In this document: piece after piece, positions 51,038 to 58,940 of the stretch
Position numbering within the stretch: position 1 is the stretch's first letter
Layout of the letters: each line of letters opens with the position of its first letter
NCBI RefSeq assembly: GCF_023204875.1
Contig: NZ_CP096247.1
Location: 3,162,001 to 3,226,000, forward strand
From: Prevotella sp. E15-22
GTDB taxonomy: Bacteria; Bacteroidota; Bacteroidia; Bacteroidales; Bacteroidaceae
DNA length: 64,000 nt
Reading direction: 5' to 3'
Notes under the pieces: generated by a model
Told to the model about the DNA's origin: nothing
Seen by the model: only the letters and a program-made list of their open reading frames with translations
Database searches by the model: none
Program-made: the position numbers and the translations under genes

Positions 51038-51895
51038 TCACTTCTTTGGTAACCTTTGCGTTTCTTTTTGCATCAGTTTTTCATCCTTTGCCAACTTTCG
51101 CTCCACCTTTTTAATGTCTTCGGCAGGTGGAAGGTTTTCTGGCTTGATTCCACGCTGGTTCAGCATTCCACGAACACTGCGGTTATTCTGAACATGTTCG
51201 GCAGTAATCTTGGCCTCACCATAGAGATCCTTATGTTCTACATTATAATTTGTCATCTCCGTAGCCAAATTCTTAGCTGCAATGGTTAGAGTTGGAAGAT
51301 AATCGGCCAAGGCACCACTCTTGATGCCCAGGCGCTTCTTCATCTGTTCTGTAGAAAGTCCGCCAAACAAAGCACAATCACCTTTAGAACGAATACGACC
51401 GAAACCTTTGTCATCGACGCCTCGTTCATAGATATTACGACTAAGTTGCTTTTCTGATGCACGAAGTCTTTCGCGAGAATTTAATCGAGCAAACTCCTTC
51501 AGACGTTCCTCTATTAGTTCCGCTTTACGAGTCTGAACAGCAAAGTAGCTCTGAGCAAAAGCAATCTCTTCCTTTTTCGGGTCACCATTCTGAGCAATCA
51601 GATAGCAGGCATATCGAGTGAGCATGAAGTCTTGTACATCACGTTGTGCGCCCTTAGCCAAAGTTATCATTTTCGTGACCTCACGAAAATGATCATCGAT
51701 ACTGATTCCCAGCGTCTTACACGATTCCATCGCACGAGCTACCACTCCCACGAAATTTTCCCAACGAGCGTAGCCAAGAACCGTCTGCAACTCGCGAGCG
51801 TACCACACATCAATGTCGTTGCCATCATCGTCTTTAATGCTTTTTGTTATAGCATCAAATGTCGACTTATATTGTTGAATTTTTAAAATATCCAT
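51038..51895 (-). CDS. dinD: DNA damage-inducible protein D-like
   Basis: 285 aa. BRO-N/KilA-like N-terminal domain (WYARELQTVLGYARWENFVGVVARAMESC) followed by the DinD pattern DDHFREVTKMITLAKGAQRDVQDFMLTRYACYLIAQNGDP-type sequence and the long helical region with LSRNIYERGVDDKGFGRIRSKGD. DinD modulates RecA filaments and is part of the SOS response in enterobacteria. In Bacteroidetes accessory regions DinD-like proteins are frequent and their role is less clear. Own promoter, own terminator. Confidence 0.88.
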   Translation of the reverse strand: MDILKIQQYKSTFDAITKSIKDDDGNDIDVWYARELQTVLGYARWENFVGVVARAMESCKTLGISIDDHFREVTKMITLAKGAQRDVQDFMLTRYACYLIAQNGDPKKEEIAFAQSYFAVQTRKAELIEERLKEFARLNSRERLRASEKQLSRNIYERGVDDKGFGRIRSKGDCALFGGLSTEQMKKRLGIKSGALADYLPTLTIAAKNLATEMTNYNVEHKDLYGEAKITAEHVQNNRSVRGMLNQRGIKPENLPPAEDIKKVERKLAKDEKLMQKETQRLPKK

Positions 51896-51916
51896 GATTG
51901 AATCAATTTATAGATA

Positions 51917-51924
51917 CAAAGGTA
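51917..51924 (-). promoter_or_regulatory. -7 box for dinD
   Basis: CAAAGGTA on plus, TACCTTTG on minus, 21 nt before the ATG. The upstream flank is homologous to that of the 85-aa gene. Confidence 0.6.
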
Positions 51925-51960
51925 CAAATTTTTCACGACTATGCCAAATAAAACTTCGGA

Positions 51961-52022
51961 AACTTGTATTCACTGTTACAGACTGTTACAATTTACTTGT
52001 AATCAACAGAGGAATCAAACAC
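51961..52022. repeat. imperfect low-complexity repeats, block 3, interrupted by the IS
   Basis: AACTTGTATTCACTGTTACA and CAGACTGTTACA units, then AGGAATCAAACAC, where the IS3 element interrupts the tail motif. It resumes at 53464 as ACACCTGTCCCTGTGATTC. Confidence 0.75.
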
Positions 52023-52063
52023 TGAAGTGAACCCAGAAAGTTGGACACAACAGAAAGGTTCAA

Positions 52064-52600
52064 ATGAAAAAAGAATTTAGTTTAGAAGAAAAGATGTCCG
52101 CAATTGGGTTTGTGTTCCAAGGCGAGTCAGCCCGTTCTGTGTCCCGTAGACTCCACTTAGGCCATCATATTCTATATGAGTGGATAGAGAGTTACAAACT
52201 CCTTGGCATTGAAGGTCTAAAATTAAAGCCGAAGAAGAAAAAGAGGCTTTCATATGAAGAAAAATGCAAAATAGTTCGTGATTATCAGGAAAGTGAATTA
52301 ACTTTGTTCCAGCTTTCAGCCAAATATCAATTGTCAAGCTCGATAATTGGCAATTGGGTTAAATTGGTTGAGCGAAATGGATTTGAAGCACTGGAATCTC
52401 GACGATCCAGGCATTTCCAAACTGGTGAGCATATGGTTAAACGACTACCAAAAGAAGAGTACGAAAAGGAGAACGAGCGTCTTCGCAAGGAGAACGAACG
52501 CTTAAGACTGGAGAATCTCCTGCTAAAAAAAGTGAGAGCCTTAGTCGAGGAAAGAGAAACCCAAAACAGAGCGATTGGGCGCAAGCCATCGAAGAACTAA
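52064..52600 (+). CDS. IS3-family transposase OrfA (helix-turn-helix)
   Basis: 178 aa. Two helix-turn-helix units (SLEEKMSAIGFVFQGESARSVSRRLHLG and SYEEKCKIVRDYQESELTLFQLSAKY) and a C-terminal leucine-zipper coiled coil (ENERLRKENERLRLENLLLKK), typical of the IS150-like group. At codons CTA AAA AAA GTG (52523-52534) the heptamer A AAA AAA is a standard -1 slippery site. Ribosomes that slip continue in the OrfB frame. Confidence 0.92.
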   Translation: MKKEFSLEEKMSAIGFVFQGESARSVSRRLHLGHHILYEWIESYKLLGIEGLKLKPKKKKRLSYEEKCKIVRDYQESELTLFQLSAKYQLSSSIIGNWVKLVERNGFEALESRRSRHFQTGEHMVKRLPKEEYEKENERLRKENERLRLENLLLKKVRALVEERETQNRAIGRKPSKN

Positions 52601-52647
52601 GGCGTAATGAGCATGCGGACTTAGATGTCCTGCTAGAGCTCAAGAAG

Positions 52648-53436
52648 ATGGCGCGTAGCACGTTCTACTATCACCTCAAGCACGGCAAGAAGAAAGACAG
52701 GTACAAGGAAGTAAAAGATATGATATACACCGTATTTCATAAGCACAAAGGTCGTTACGGCTACAGGCGTATAACGCTGGAACTCCGTAAAGATGGCTGT
52801 CCTATCAATCACAAGACAGTCAAGAAGCTTATGGACGAAATGGAACTGAAGAGCGAGGTGAGGAAGGTGAAATTTCACTCCTATAAAGGAGAAGTTGGCA
52901 AGACTGCGCCTAATATCATAGACAGGGATTTTACAGCTGAAAGACCTTATCAGAAGCTTGCAACAGACGTGACCCAGATGACGATAGGCGGACGCAAGAT
53001 TTACCTGTCACCTATACTTGACATGTGCGATGGTGAGATTCTTGCATATTCAATCACAGAGAAGCCAAACATGGAAATGGTACTCGGTATGCTCAACCAG
53101 ATGTACAGGCGTATAAAGCTGCCTGAGGGTGTCGTATTGCACTCTGACCAAGGATGGCACTACCAGCACGTAGCCTACCAGAATAGTCTAAAGAAACATG
53201 GCATTATCCAAAGCATGTCTCGCAAGGGAAATTGTCTGGATAACGCCATGATGGAGAATTTCTTTGGTCTCATGAAGTCAGAGCTGCTGTATTCTGGAAA
53301 GTACACATCAGCAGACACCTTCATCAAAGACCTGGTAGAATACATGGAATATTATAATAACGAGAGAATAAAACTGAGGCTTAATGGCATGTCGCCCGTA
53401 CAATACAGGAAGATGCTTACTGCTTCGATTGTTTAA
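52648..53436 (+). CDS. IS3-family transposase OrfB (DDE integrase core)
   Basis: 262 aa from the first ATG, but the frame is open back to the slippery site at 52525-52531, so the active product is probably an OrfAB fusion. That route adds SESLSRGKRNPKQSDWAQAI and more residues upstream. HTH_21-like start (ARSTFYYHL, GYRRITLEL), then rve core with the triad Asp in LATDVTQM, Asp in VLHSDQGWHYQ and Glu in NAMMENFFGLMKSEL. All catalytic residues are present, so the element may be active. Confidence 0.93.
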   Translation: MARSTFYYHLKHGKKKDRYKEVKDMIYTVFHKHKGRYGYRRITLELRKDGCPINHKTVKKLMDEMELKSEVRKVKFHSYKGEVGKTAPNIIDRDFTAERPYQKLATDVTQMTIGGRKIYLSPILDMCDGEILAYSITEKPNMEMVLGMLNQMYRRIKLPEGVVLHSDQGWHYQHVAYQNSLKKHGIIQSMSRKGNCLDNAMMENFFGLMKSELLYSGKYTSADTFIKDLVEYMEYYNNERIKLRLNGMSPVQYRKMLTASIV

Positions 53437-53585
53437 TCCGTCCAAACTTTGGGGTTCACTTCAACACCTGTCCCTGTGATTCTATTTTCAGACGACTACA
53501 TTTCGACAGCCATTGGCTGGCGATTTGTAAGCATACTCCACTATTTGCCTGGGGGACTGTCCCTTGGCATACTCCTTTCATGAAA

Positions 53586-53702
53586 ATGAAAAAACGAAAT
53601 GATATGCTGTTATGTGATATGTGATATGCCATGCGGTGGTGGGGAAAGAAAAATGCGCCCACACAAGAAAAATGGTGTTCCTGGTGTGGGCGCAATGGGG
53701 TA
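53586..53702. repeat. hairpin module downstream of the polyvalent kinase gene, copy 2
   Basis: Second copy of the 50741-50851 module. A 10-bp perfect stem GCGCCCACAC / GTGTGGGCGC (53655-53693) is followed on the minus strand by ATTTTTC, a plausible terminator for the kinase gene. The rest of the 303-bp gap from the IS to the kinase stop holds the resumed tail motif and short hairpins (GACAGCCATTGGCTG), no gene. Confidence 0.75.
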
Positions 53703-53740
53703 GTGTGTCAAGAGACTGTCCCTGGGTACACTTAGGCACT

Positions 53741-54601
53741 TTATGAGAGCGGATTCACAAACTTTACAATGCAGTCAATGCAAATAGGCTTGCCCGTTAC
53801 CGTATCGATAAACACATTTGCTGGATGCATGTCTTCGAGAGCCAAGCGGTCGGAGATATAATTTACGCCCTCGCCGTTCCAATTATCACGAAAACCTTTG
53901 GCAGCAACCATATCGTCAATCTCTTCCTTCGTAGCCAGTCGCAGACAATTCACGTATGGCTGTGTCAGCACTATTCGCATAAGGTTATCGCTGTCGCGAG
54001 TAAAGCCAATCACTTTCATAGCCGTCTCTGGAAAAAGATAGTTGTGAAGGACGATAGCATCAAGTGCCTTCAACCAAGTAGAATAGATGGAAGTTCGCTC
54101 TTTGACAACCGATGTTTTGTCTTCTCTATAATAGACTTTCGCTTCGGCACCCTGCGCTATCATAGGACCAAACTCTGCAGTAAGTATATGCTCCGAATCG
54201 TCCTCCCACAGATTCGCAGCTTTAGCCCATTGTTCAATGAACTTTTCCTGCTGTTCGTCTATTTCCCAATTTGCTGGGCTTCCTTGCTCTGTTGAGCGAG
54301 CACAGGCTGCGTCTCGGCATAAGTTAAGCGAGCTTACTTCTGCTCTCGACTTGCTCTGTCCTTTGCGGCCTTCAGCATCGCAACTTGCTCTAAAGCTTGC
54401 TGTCGCGTAGCATGCGACGATGGACGCCCCAATGAGAGGCGAGCCTCCCTTGCAGAGTCCTGCATGCTCTGATAGATTGAATCTAGAAAAATCTTCTCTC
54501 CCATTTTGTATATCTTTAGCGTAGTTATCAATCATTTGCAGCGTTTGGACCGTAAAGCCCTCGGCTGCGATGGCGGCGTAAATGTTGTTTAATACATCCA
54601 T
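53741..54601 (-). CDS. putative polyvalent-type protein kinase-like protein
   Basis: 286 aa from the ATG at 54601. The ATG at 54628 lies inside the -7 box TATCTTTGC (minus, 54625-54633). The kinase-like part (about 115-286) has PMIAQGAEAKVYY (Gly-rich loop), VVKERTSIYSTW (Lys), LFPETAMKVIGF, LALEDMHPANVFID (catalytic-loop-like D-x-HPxN) and ICIDCIVKF, the pattern of kinase domains found in polyvalent proteins of Bacteroidetes mobile elements. A Cys/Ser/Ala-rich insert (about residues 42-112 here) has two overlapping open frames and looks like inserted DNA. Role unknown; possibly conjugation or phage related. Confidence 0.65.
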   Translation of the reverse strand: MDVLNNIYAAIAAEGFTVQTLQMIDNYAKDIQNGREDFSRFNLSEHAGLCKGGSPLIGASIVACYATASFRASCDAEGRKGQSKSRAEVSSLNLCRDAACARSTEQGSPANWEIDEQQEKFIEQWAKAANLWEDDSEHILTAEFGPMIAQGAEAKVYYREDKTSVVKERTSIYSTWLKALDAIVLHNYLFPETAMKVIGFTRDSDNLMRIVLTQPYVNCLRLATKEEIDDMVAAKGFRDNWNGEGVNYISDRLALEDMHPANVFIDTVTGKPICIDCIVKFVNPLS

Positions 54602-54675
54602 AACCTGATTCTGCTCTTTTGATTGCAAAGATACGAAAAAGTTTGGAAAGAGAAGGGATTTAAGAGAATAAAAAC

Positions 54676-54834
54676 AAAAAAATAGTCATATCTTTCCCTT
54701 TCTGTGCCTTTTGGCATTGGTACCATTTTGCTGACACCAGCAAAATGGTCTGAGATATTATGCCCAACATTGAATGTACCTAAGAGAAAAACCATATGCT
54801 CTCCTTGCAAGACCATTCTGAATTTACTTAACAA
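54676..54834 (-). pseudogene. relic of a second dinD-like gene
   Basis: Minus-strand frame containing NISDHFAGVSKMVPMPKGTERERYDYFF, which aligns with SIDDHFREVTKMITLAKGAQRDVQDFM of the intact DinD at 51038-51895. The rest of the gene is missing on both sides. Its 5' side is cut by the 367-bp repeat copy B, and what follows is hydrophobic non-homologous sequence. Confidence 0.6.
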
Positions 54835-55180
54835 TAGCGCCTCTGAGATTTAAAAATTCTGAGCCAAAAATTTTTTCTGTGCGTACAGGCGAAATATGAG
54901 AGAGTTTGTAAAGCGCTGAAAATGAGAGGCTTACGAAATTAGCTCGAAAAGTGTAAAGATTTAGAACTCAATCGAATATTCGTTTAGGTTGTAACGGAGC
55001 CTGAGTTACACTGCAACGGAGGCTGTTTTGCATGGTAAAACAGCATGAGTTGCATCGTAAAACAGCCTCCGTTGCATGGTGAAATCGATAGGGGTCCTCC
55101 GAAAGGTCATTTTTGACCCATTTTTGCGTTCTAGTTTGCATTTTTTCAGAACCCCTTTTTTCGGCACTTTTTCTTGACAA
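54814..55180. repeat. 367-bp dispersed repeat element, copy B
   Basis: Same orientation and length as 22530-22896. Here the internal inverted repeat is perfect over 17 bp (GCAACGGAGGCTGTTTT / AAAACAGCCTCCGTTGC). Boundaries on both copies are ACAATAGCG at the left and TTCTTGACAA at the right. Lies between the dinD relic and the DUF4595-like operon terminator. Confidence 0.85.
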
Positions 55181-55206
55181 CCCAGCACGCTTAATCCAAA
55201 GAAATA

Positions 55207-55240
55207 GGGCGAGACCTACCCCTTCAGGTAGAACTCGCCC
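55207..55240 (-). terminator. putative terminator of the second BlaI/M56 operon
   Basis: Stem GGGCGAG / CTCGCCC with an inner CCTACC / GGTAG pairing, followed on the minus strand by a weak TATTTCTTT tract, about 50 bp after the last gene. Confidence 0.6.
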
Positions 55241-55290
55241 GTTTACTAATTAAGGAAAATGGTTTGTGTTGTTTTATATCTTCACTTTTT

Positions 55291-56103
55291 CTATTCGTAT
55301 TTATACGTCACCTTCTCGGCCCGTTCGCCCTCAGGCTTATAGGTCAGGACTCGACAGAGACCGTTCTCGTCAAGCTCGATATTAATTTTCTTCGTGCTCA
55401 CCAGCTGGGGCTCACCATCCTTTCCATCATACTGGTAGTGGCGCTCCACGATGGGCAGGTTTTCCGTTCCCAGACCATAATAGCCAAACTCGCCCCACAG
55501 ATTGCCGCTATAATCAACGAGAGAGAAAGCATCACGTGTGAAAAAGATTTTCAGGGGATTTTTCTTTTTGGAGTAGCTGTATCTGATTATTTCGTTGACA
55601 GAACCCTCGCGCACCACCTCAATCAGGTTGCCATGAGACCATGTGTAGTGAGCGACATACGAAGCAGTCTCTTTGCCATCCTCATATTCCACATAATTGA
55701 CCGTTGCAACCCTGTCATCCTCGTAACTAATGACGTACTCCTCGCGCTTGGGCATGCCCGTATTGAAGTACTTTCCATCATAAGTCAGCTTGCAGATACG
55801 GTTTGACTCGTCGAGCTCGATGATCTCGTCACATAGCCACAGCAGGATATTTCCAGAAAACCTGTTGGTGCCCACTCGCTTCCATTTTTTATTCTTTTCT
55901 GTGACAACGCCGTTCGCATCCGCATCAATCACGTAGTCATAATCACTTTCACTTAATGTGACCAGATGCACAGTGTCGCCATTCAAATCAACAATCGTGT
56001 TACTCAGTTCTGGTGCCAGCATCCTGCGCTCCTTAGCACAGGAGAACATACTGATTATCAGCGACATGGCACCAACAACAAACAAATAATAGGACTTTCT
56101 CAT
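55291..56103 (-). CDS. DUF4595-like lipoprotein in the second BlaI/M56 operon
   Basis: 270 aa. Lipobox ISMFSC (Cys about 22). Repeats KLTYDGKYFN, YVISYEDDRVATV, YTWSHGNLIEVV, and WGEFGYYGLGTENLP, the counterpart of the DAGYFGKRxxNLP segment in the paralogs at 17047-18754. It follows the barrel gene by 14 bp, so this DUF4595 protein is tied to an outer-membrane barrel and a BlaI/M56 switch. Function unknown. Confidence 0.8.
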   Translation of the reverse strand: MRKSYYLFVVGAMSLIISMFSCAKERRMLAPELSNTIVDLNGDTVHLVTLSESDYDYVIDADANGVVTEKNKKWKRVGTNRFSGNILLWLCDEIIELDESNRICKLTYDGKYFNTGMPKREEYVISYEDDRVATVNYVEYEDGKETASYVAHYTWSHGNLIEVVREGSVNEIIRYSYSKKKNPLKIFFTRDAFSLVDYSGNLWGEFGYYGLGTENLPIVERHYQYDGKDGEPQLVSTKKINIELDENGLCRVLTYKPEGERAEKVTYKYE

Positions 56104-56117
56104 ATTGATATATATGT

Positions 56118-58940
56118 TTATAATTTCTTTTTGGGTTGCTTGTTGAAACGATAAGAGAGGTGCACCATCGCATAGCGAGTGATGACATTACGCCACGTCT
56201 CCTTTCTGCCATACTGGTTGATGGTCTGGGTGACATTGTCTATCTGTCCCAGCAGATCGTAGCCCACGAGGCGGAGCTGCACCTTGTCGTTGAAGAACGA
56301 ACGACCAATCTGCAGGTTGAACACCAGTTGGTTGGTATTCATGCTGTGGTCAGCATAGCCACGACGGCAATACATCGTCATATCGCCAGAAAGGGTCATC
56401 TTCCAAGGCAGCGAGGTGACACCATTAAGACCATAGGAGAAGTCCACGCTGTTGATGTTCTCAGAGCCTTCGGCCGATGTGGTGATATGCTGATAGCTTG
56501 CCCTGCCGAAAAGCGAGAGTTCAAGATTGTTCTTACTATAGTCAAGCGACAGACGCTGACTGATGCTATTGCGCTTGGACGACTGCAACACATTGATCAG
56601 TTCATGACTCTTGGTCTCATCCACAGCGGTATTGCCACCCAGTGTGACAGGCACCTTAGGGAAAAGTTTGATGCCACTGTATCTGAATACGGCAGACAAC
56701 TGATAATTGCCATCGGTGTTGCATTGGCTCATAGTGGTGATGCCTGTCGTCCTGTCATAGAGCACGCTGTTGGCAATGGAATTTTTGGTTGTGAGGTAGT
56801 AGGCTGAGAAATCCAGCATCCTGCGCTTCGCCCAATTGTGCTTGCTCCAAAAGAACTCAATTTGATGAGTCGTCGCCGTCTTCAAGTCAGGATTGCCATT
56901 CATCACCACCAACGGATTGGCATCATCGGTATAGGGCAGCATACTGGTGAGCGAGGGCAACTGGCGCGACACAGAATAGTTCACAGTATAATCAGCACCT
57001 CGCTTGCCGTCGTTGAGTCTGAAGCTCACTCTTGTCGAAAAGGTGGCATCGTTTCTCACCATAACAGTGTCGATGGTATTGCGCTTGTAGGTCAGACGGC
57101 GTTTCTGGAAGTCCTGATTCAGGTTGGTGGTTATCTGGAGTCCATACTGCTTAGGCAGATTATATTGCCAGTTCACAAGGAGCGATGGCTGGTGGTGAGT
57201 GGTCTGCATCTTTGAATCGTAGGAGTTGACAATATCGCGCATCTGGAAGAGTTCTGCCAGTTCGTCGCCAGCAGTATACATGGTGCGTGGCGCCTCTTCC
57301 GAACTATTGCTAAAGACGTATTTGGGAATAACAATCAGAGCACTCTTCTGGAATCTGTACGTCAGACTATAGTCGGCCCCCAACTGATAGTTATAGATGT
57401 CCGTAGGACTCTCAGCATACATCCGCTTATAGGTCTCTGCCGTAGGCGCATCCGAACGGAAGTGGCGCACGATATTCACCTCGTCGGAATGACTCTTGCC
57501 ATTGGTCAGGCCGCCATTCAGACGGATGTTCAACACGTCGGTTGTAAAGAAGCGCAAGGTGGCTATGGCCGAGAGGTTGGCATGCAAGGTGTGGCCATTG
57601 CTGCGTTGTTCAATCTGCTGGTTACTGGTCACCAGGTTTTTCTGATAGAACATATTCTCGCTATTAAAGATACTGTCGAGCGAGGCACCCATATAGGCTT
57701 CAGAAGGATTGCCGTTCATATCGACATAGCGCGAAGAGCCATTGCCACGATTATCAGTATAGTCTAACTTGGGTTGAATCTCCATATAGAGGTTACTGTT
57801 GGGCTTCTGCAACGTCAGCTTGTGGGTGGTGTTAAGATGAGAAGAGCGCGATGTGCTCTGTGAACGGAAGCGTGAATAGGTGTCGCCACCTGTCAGGAAC
57901 TGCGAGGCCGAAGTAAAGGTCTGGTTATTCTGATGGTTATAGTCGAACGTCACGTTGCCCTCGTACTTAAATCGCTTCTGACGATCATCGATAGAGTGCA
58001 TGAGGCCTGTGGAGCAATAGCGAGTGGGCGACACGAGGTTGTACTGGGTGTTCCAGTTGCCACTGGTGCCAGGCACTGAGGCATTGTTGGTGTTGTTCAC
58101 ATTGCCAAAGAGTACTGAGCGACTGTAGTTCGAGAAACGCAGGCCAAACAGTTTGCCAGCATAGTGATTATCTGTGCCCAGGCCGCCCTCCACATTCATA
58201 GACCAGCCAAAGGAGTAGATCTTCTTCAGGTTAACATCCATCACCAGTTCCTTTTCTTTCTTGTTGACCGACTGGATGCCAAGGGCCATGTTCCTGTCAG
58301 ACTCCTTTCGATAGACCTTGATGGTGTTCACCATATAGCCAGGCAGATTGTCGAGCGCAATTTTGGGGTTGCCCTTGAAGAAGTCGCGCCCGTTGACCAT
58401 CAGGTTGTCCACAAACTCGCCATTCACGAATATCTGGCCATTCTTCAGCTCCACACCAGGCAGTCGGCTCACCAAGCCATCGAGCATGCTGCCTTGTGCC
58501 AACTGGAAGGCATCAGCGTTATAGACGATGGTGTCGCCACGATAGTACATCTTGACCTTCGACGACTTCACCACCACCTCGCCAAGTTGGTGCTCGCGCA
58601 GCGACATGGGCAACTTGCGCAACTTGAAGGTGCCAACGAGATGGGTGGGCTTTCTGTACTTGATGAACGACAACTTCACCTTATGATACTCTGGATAATA
58701 GTTCTTGGCAGAGATTTTTAACACGTAGTCTCCACTCGAGACATTGTCCATGTGCCACCCGCCAGGGTGATTGGGCGTTCTGCCCACCACCTTAACAGTG
58801 TCGGCATCATACAGCATGATCTCACAGCTATCCACAGCCTCGCCAGTGAAACTGTCAACAACATAGCCATACGCCCTGTTCTGACCATACGCCATCAGAT
58901 GGCACATGGAGATGAAAAACACCAGCAAAAAACGATTCAT
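56118..58940 (-). CDS. TonB-receptor-like outer-membrane beta-barrel protein with carboxypeptidase-regulatory-like domain
   Basis: 940 aa. Signal peptide (ends AYGQ), a beta-sandwich domain (YGYVVDSFTGEAVDSCEIML, DYVLKISAKNYYPEY), LGEVVVKSSKVKMYYRGDTIVYNADAF, LVSRLPGVELKNGQIFVNGE and NLMVNGRDFFKG as plug, then a barrel rich in Tyr/Asn strands ending YAMVHLSYRFNKQ. Overlaps the M56-TonB gene by 4 nt (ATGA). It has the same domain plan as the 866-aa protein of the GLPGLI operon. Ligand unknown. Confidence 0.87.
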   Translation of the reverse strand: MNRFLLVFFISMCHLMAYGQNRAYGYVVDSFTGEAVDSCEIMLYDADTVKVVGRTPNHPGGWHMDNVSSGDYVLKISAKNYYPEYHKVKLSFIKYRKPTHLVGTFKLRKLPMSLREHQLGEVVVKSSKVKMYYRGDTIVYNADAFQLAQGSMLDGLVSRLPGVELKNGQIFVNGEFVDNLMVNGRDFFKGNPKIALDNLPGYMVNTIKVYRKESDRNMALGIQSVNKKEKELVMDVNLKKIYSFGWSMNVEGGLGTDNHYAGKLFGLRFSNYSRSVLFGNVNNTNNASVPGTSGNWNTQYNLVSPTRYCSTGLMHSIDDRQKRFKYEGNVTFDYNHQNNQTFTSASQFLTGGDTYSRFRSQSTSRSSHLNTTHKLTLQKPNSNLYMEIQPKLDYTDNRGNGSSRYVDMNGNPSEAYMGASLDSIFNSENMFYQKNLVTSNQQIEQRSNGHTLHANLSAIATLRFFTTDVLNIRLNGGLTNGKSHSDEVNIVRHFRSDAPTAETYKRMYAESPTDIYNYQLGADYSLTYRFQKSALIVIPKYVFSNSSEEAPRTMYTAGDELAELFQMRDIVNSYDSKMQTTHHQPSLLVNWQYNLPKQYGLQITTNLNQDFQKRRLTYKRNTIDTVMVRNDATFSTRVSFRLNDGKRGADYTVNYSVSRQLPSLTSMLPYTDDANPLVVMNGNPDLKTATTHQIEFFWSKHNWAKRRMLDFSAYYLTTKNSIANSVLYDRTTGITTMSQCNTDGNYQLSAVFRYSGIKLFPKVPVTLGGNTAVDETKSHELINVLQSSKRNSISQRLSLDYSKNNLELSLFGRASYQHITTSAEGSENINSVDFSYGLNGVTSLPWKMTLSGDMTMYCRRGYADHSMNTNQLVFNLQIGRSFFNDKVQLRLVGYDLLGQIDNVTQTINQYGRKETWRNVITRYAMVHLSYRFNKQPKKKL

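Larger units (their letters stand above)
52023..53463 (+). mobile_element. IS3-family insertion sequence, complete
   Basis: 1441 bp bounded by imperfect terminal inverted repeats (left TGAAGTGAACCC..., right the complement of TGAAGTGAACCCC...), with the TG...CA ends of IS3 elements. Flanked by a 4-bp direct repeat ACAC (52019-52022 and 53464-53467; 5 bp AACAC if the end A is shared). Contains orfA and orfB in the IS3 arrangement with a -1 frameshift site. The inner sequence of the disrupted repeat can be rejoined exactly, so insertion is recent and clean. Confidence 0.92.
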
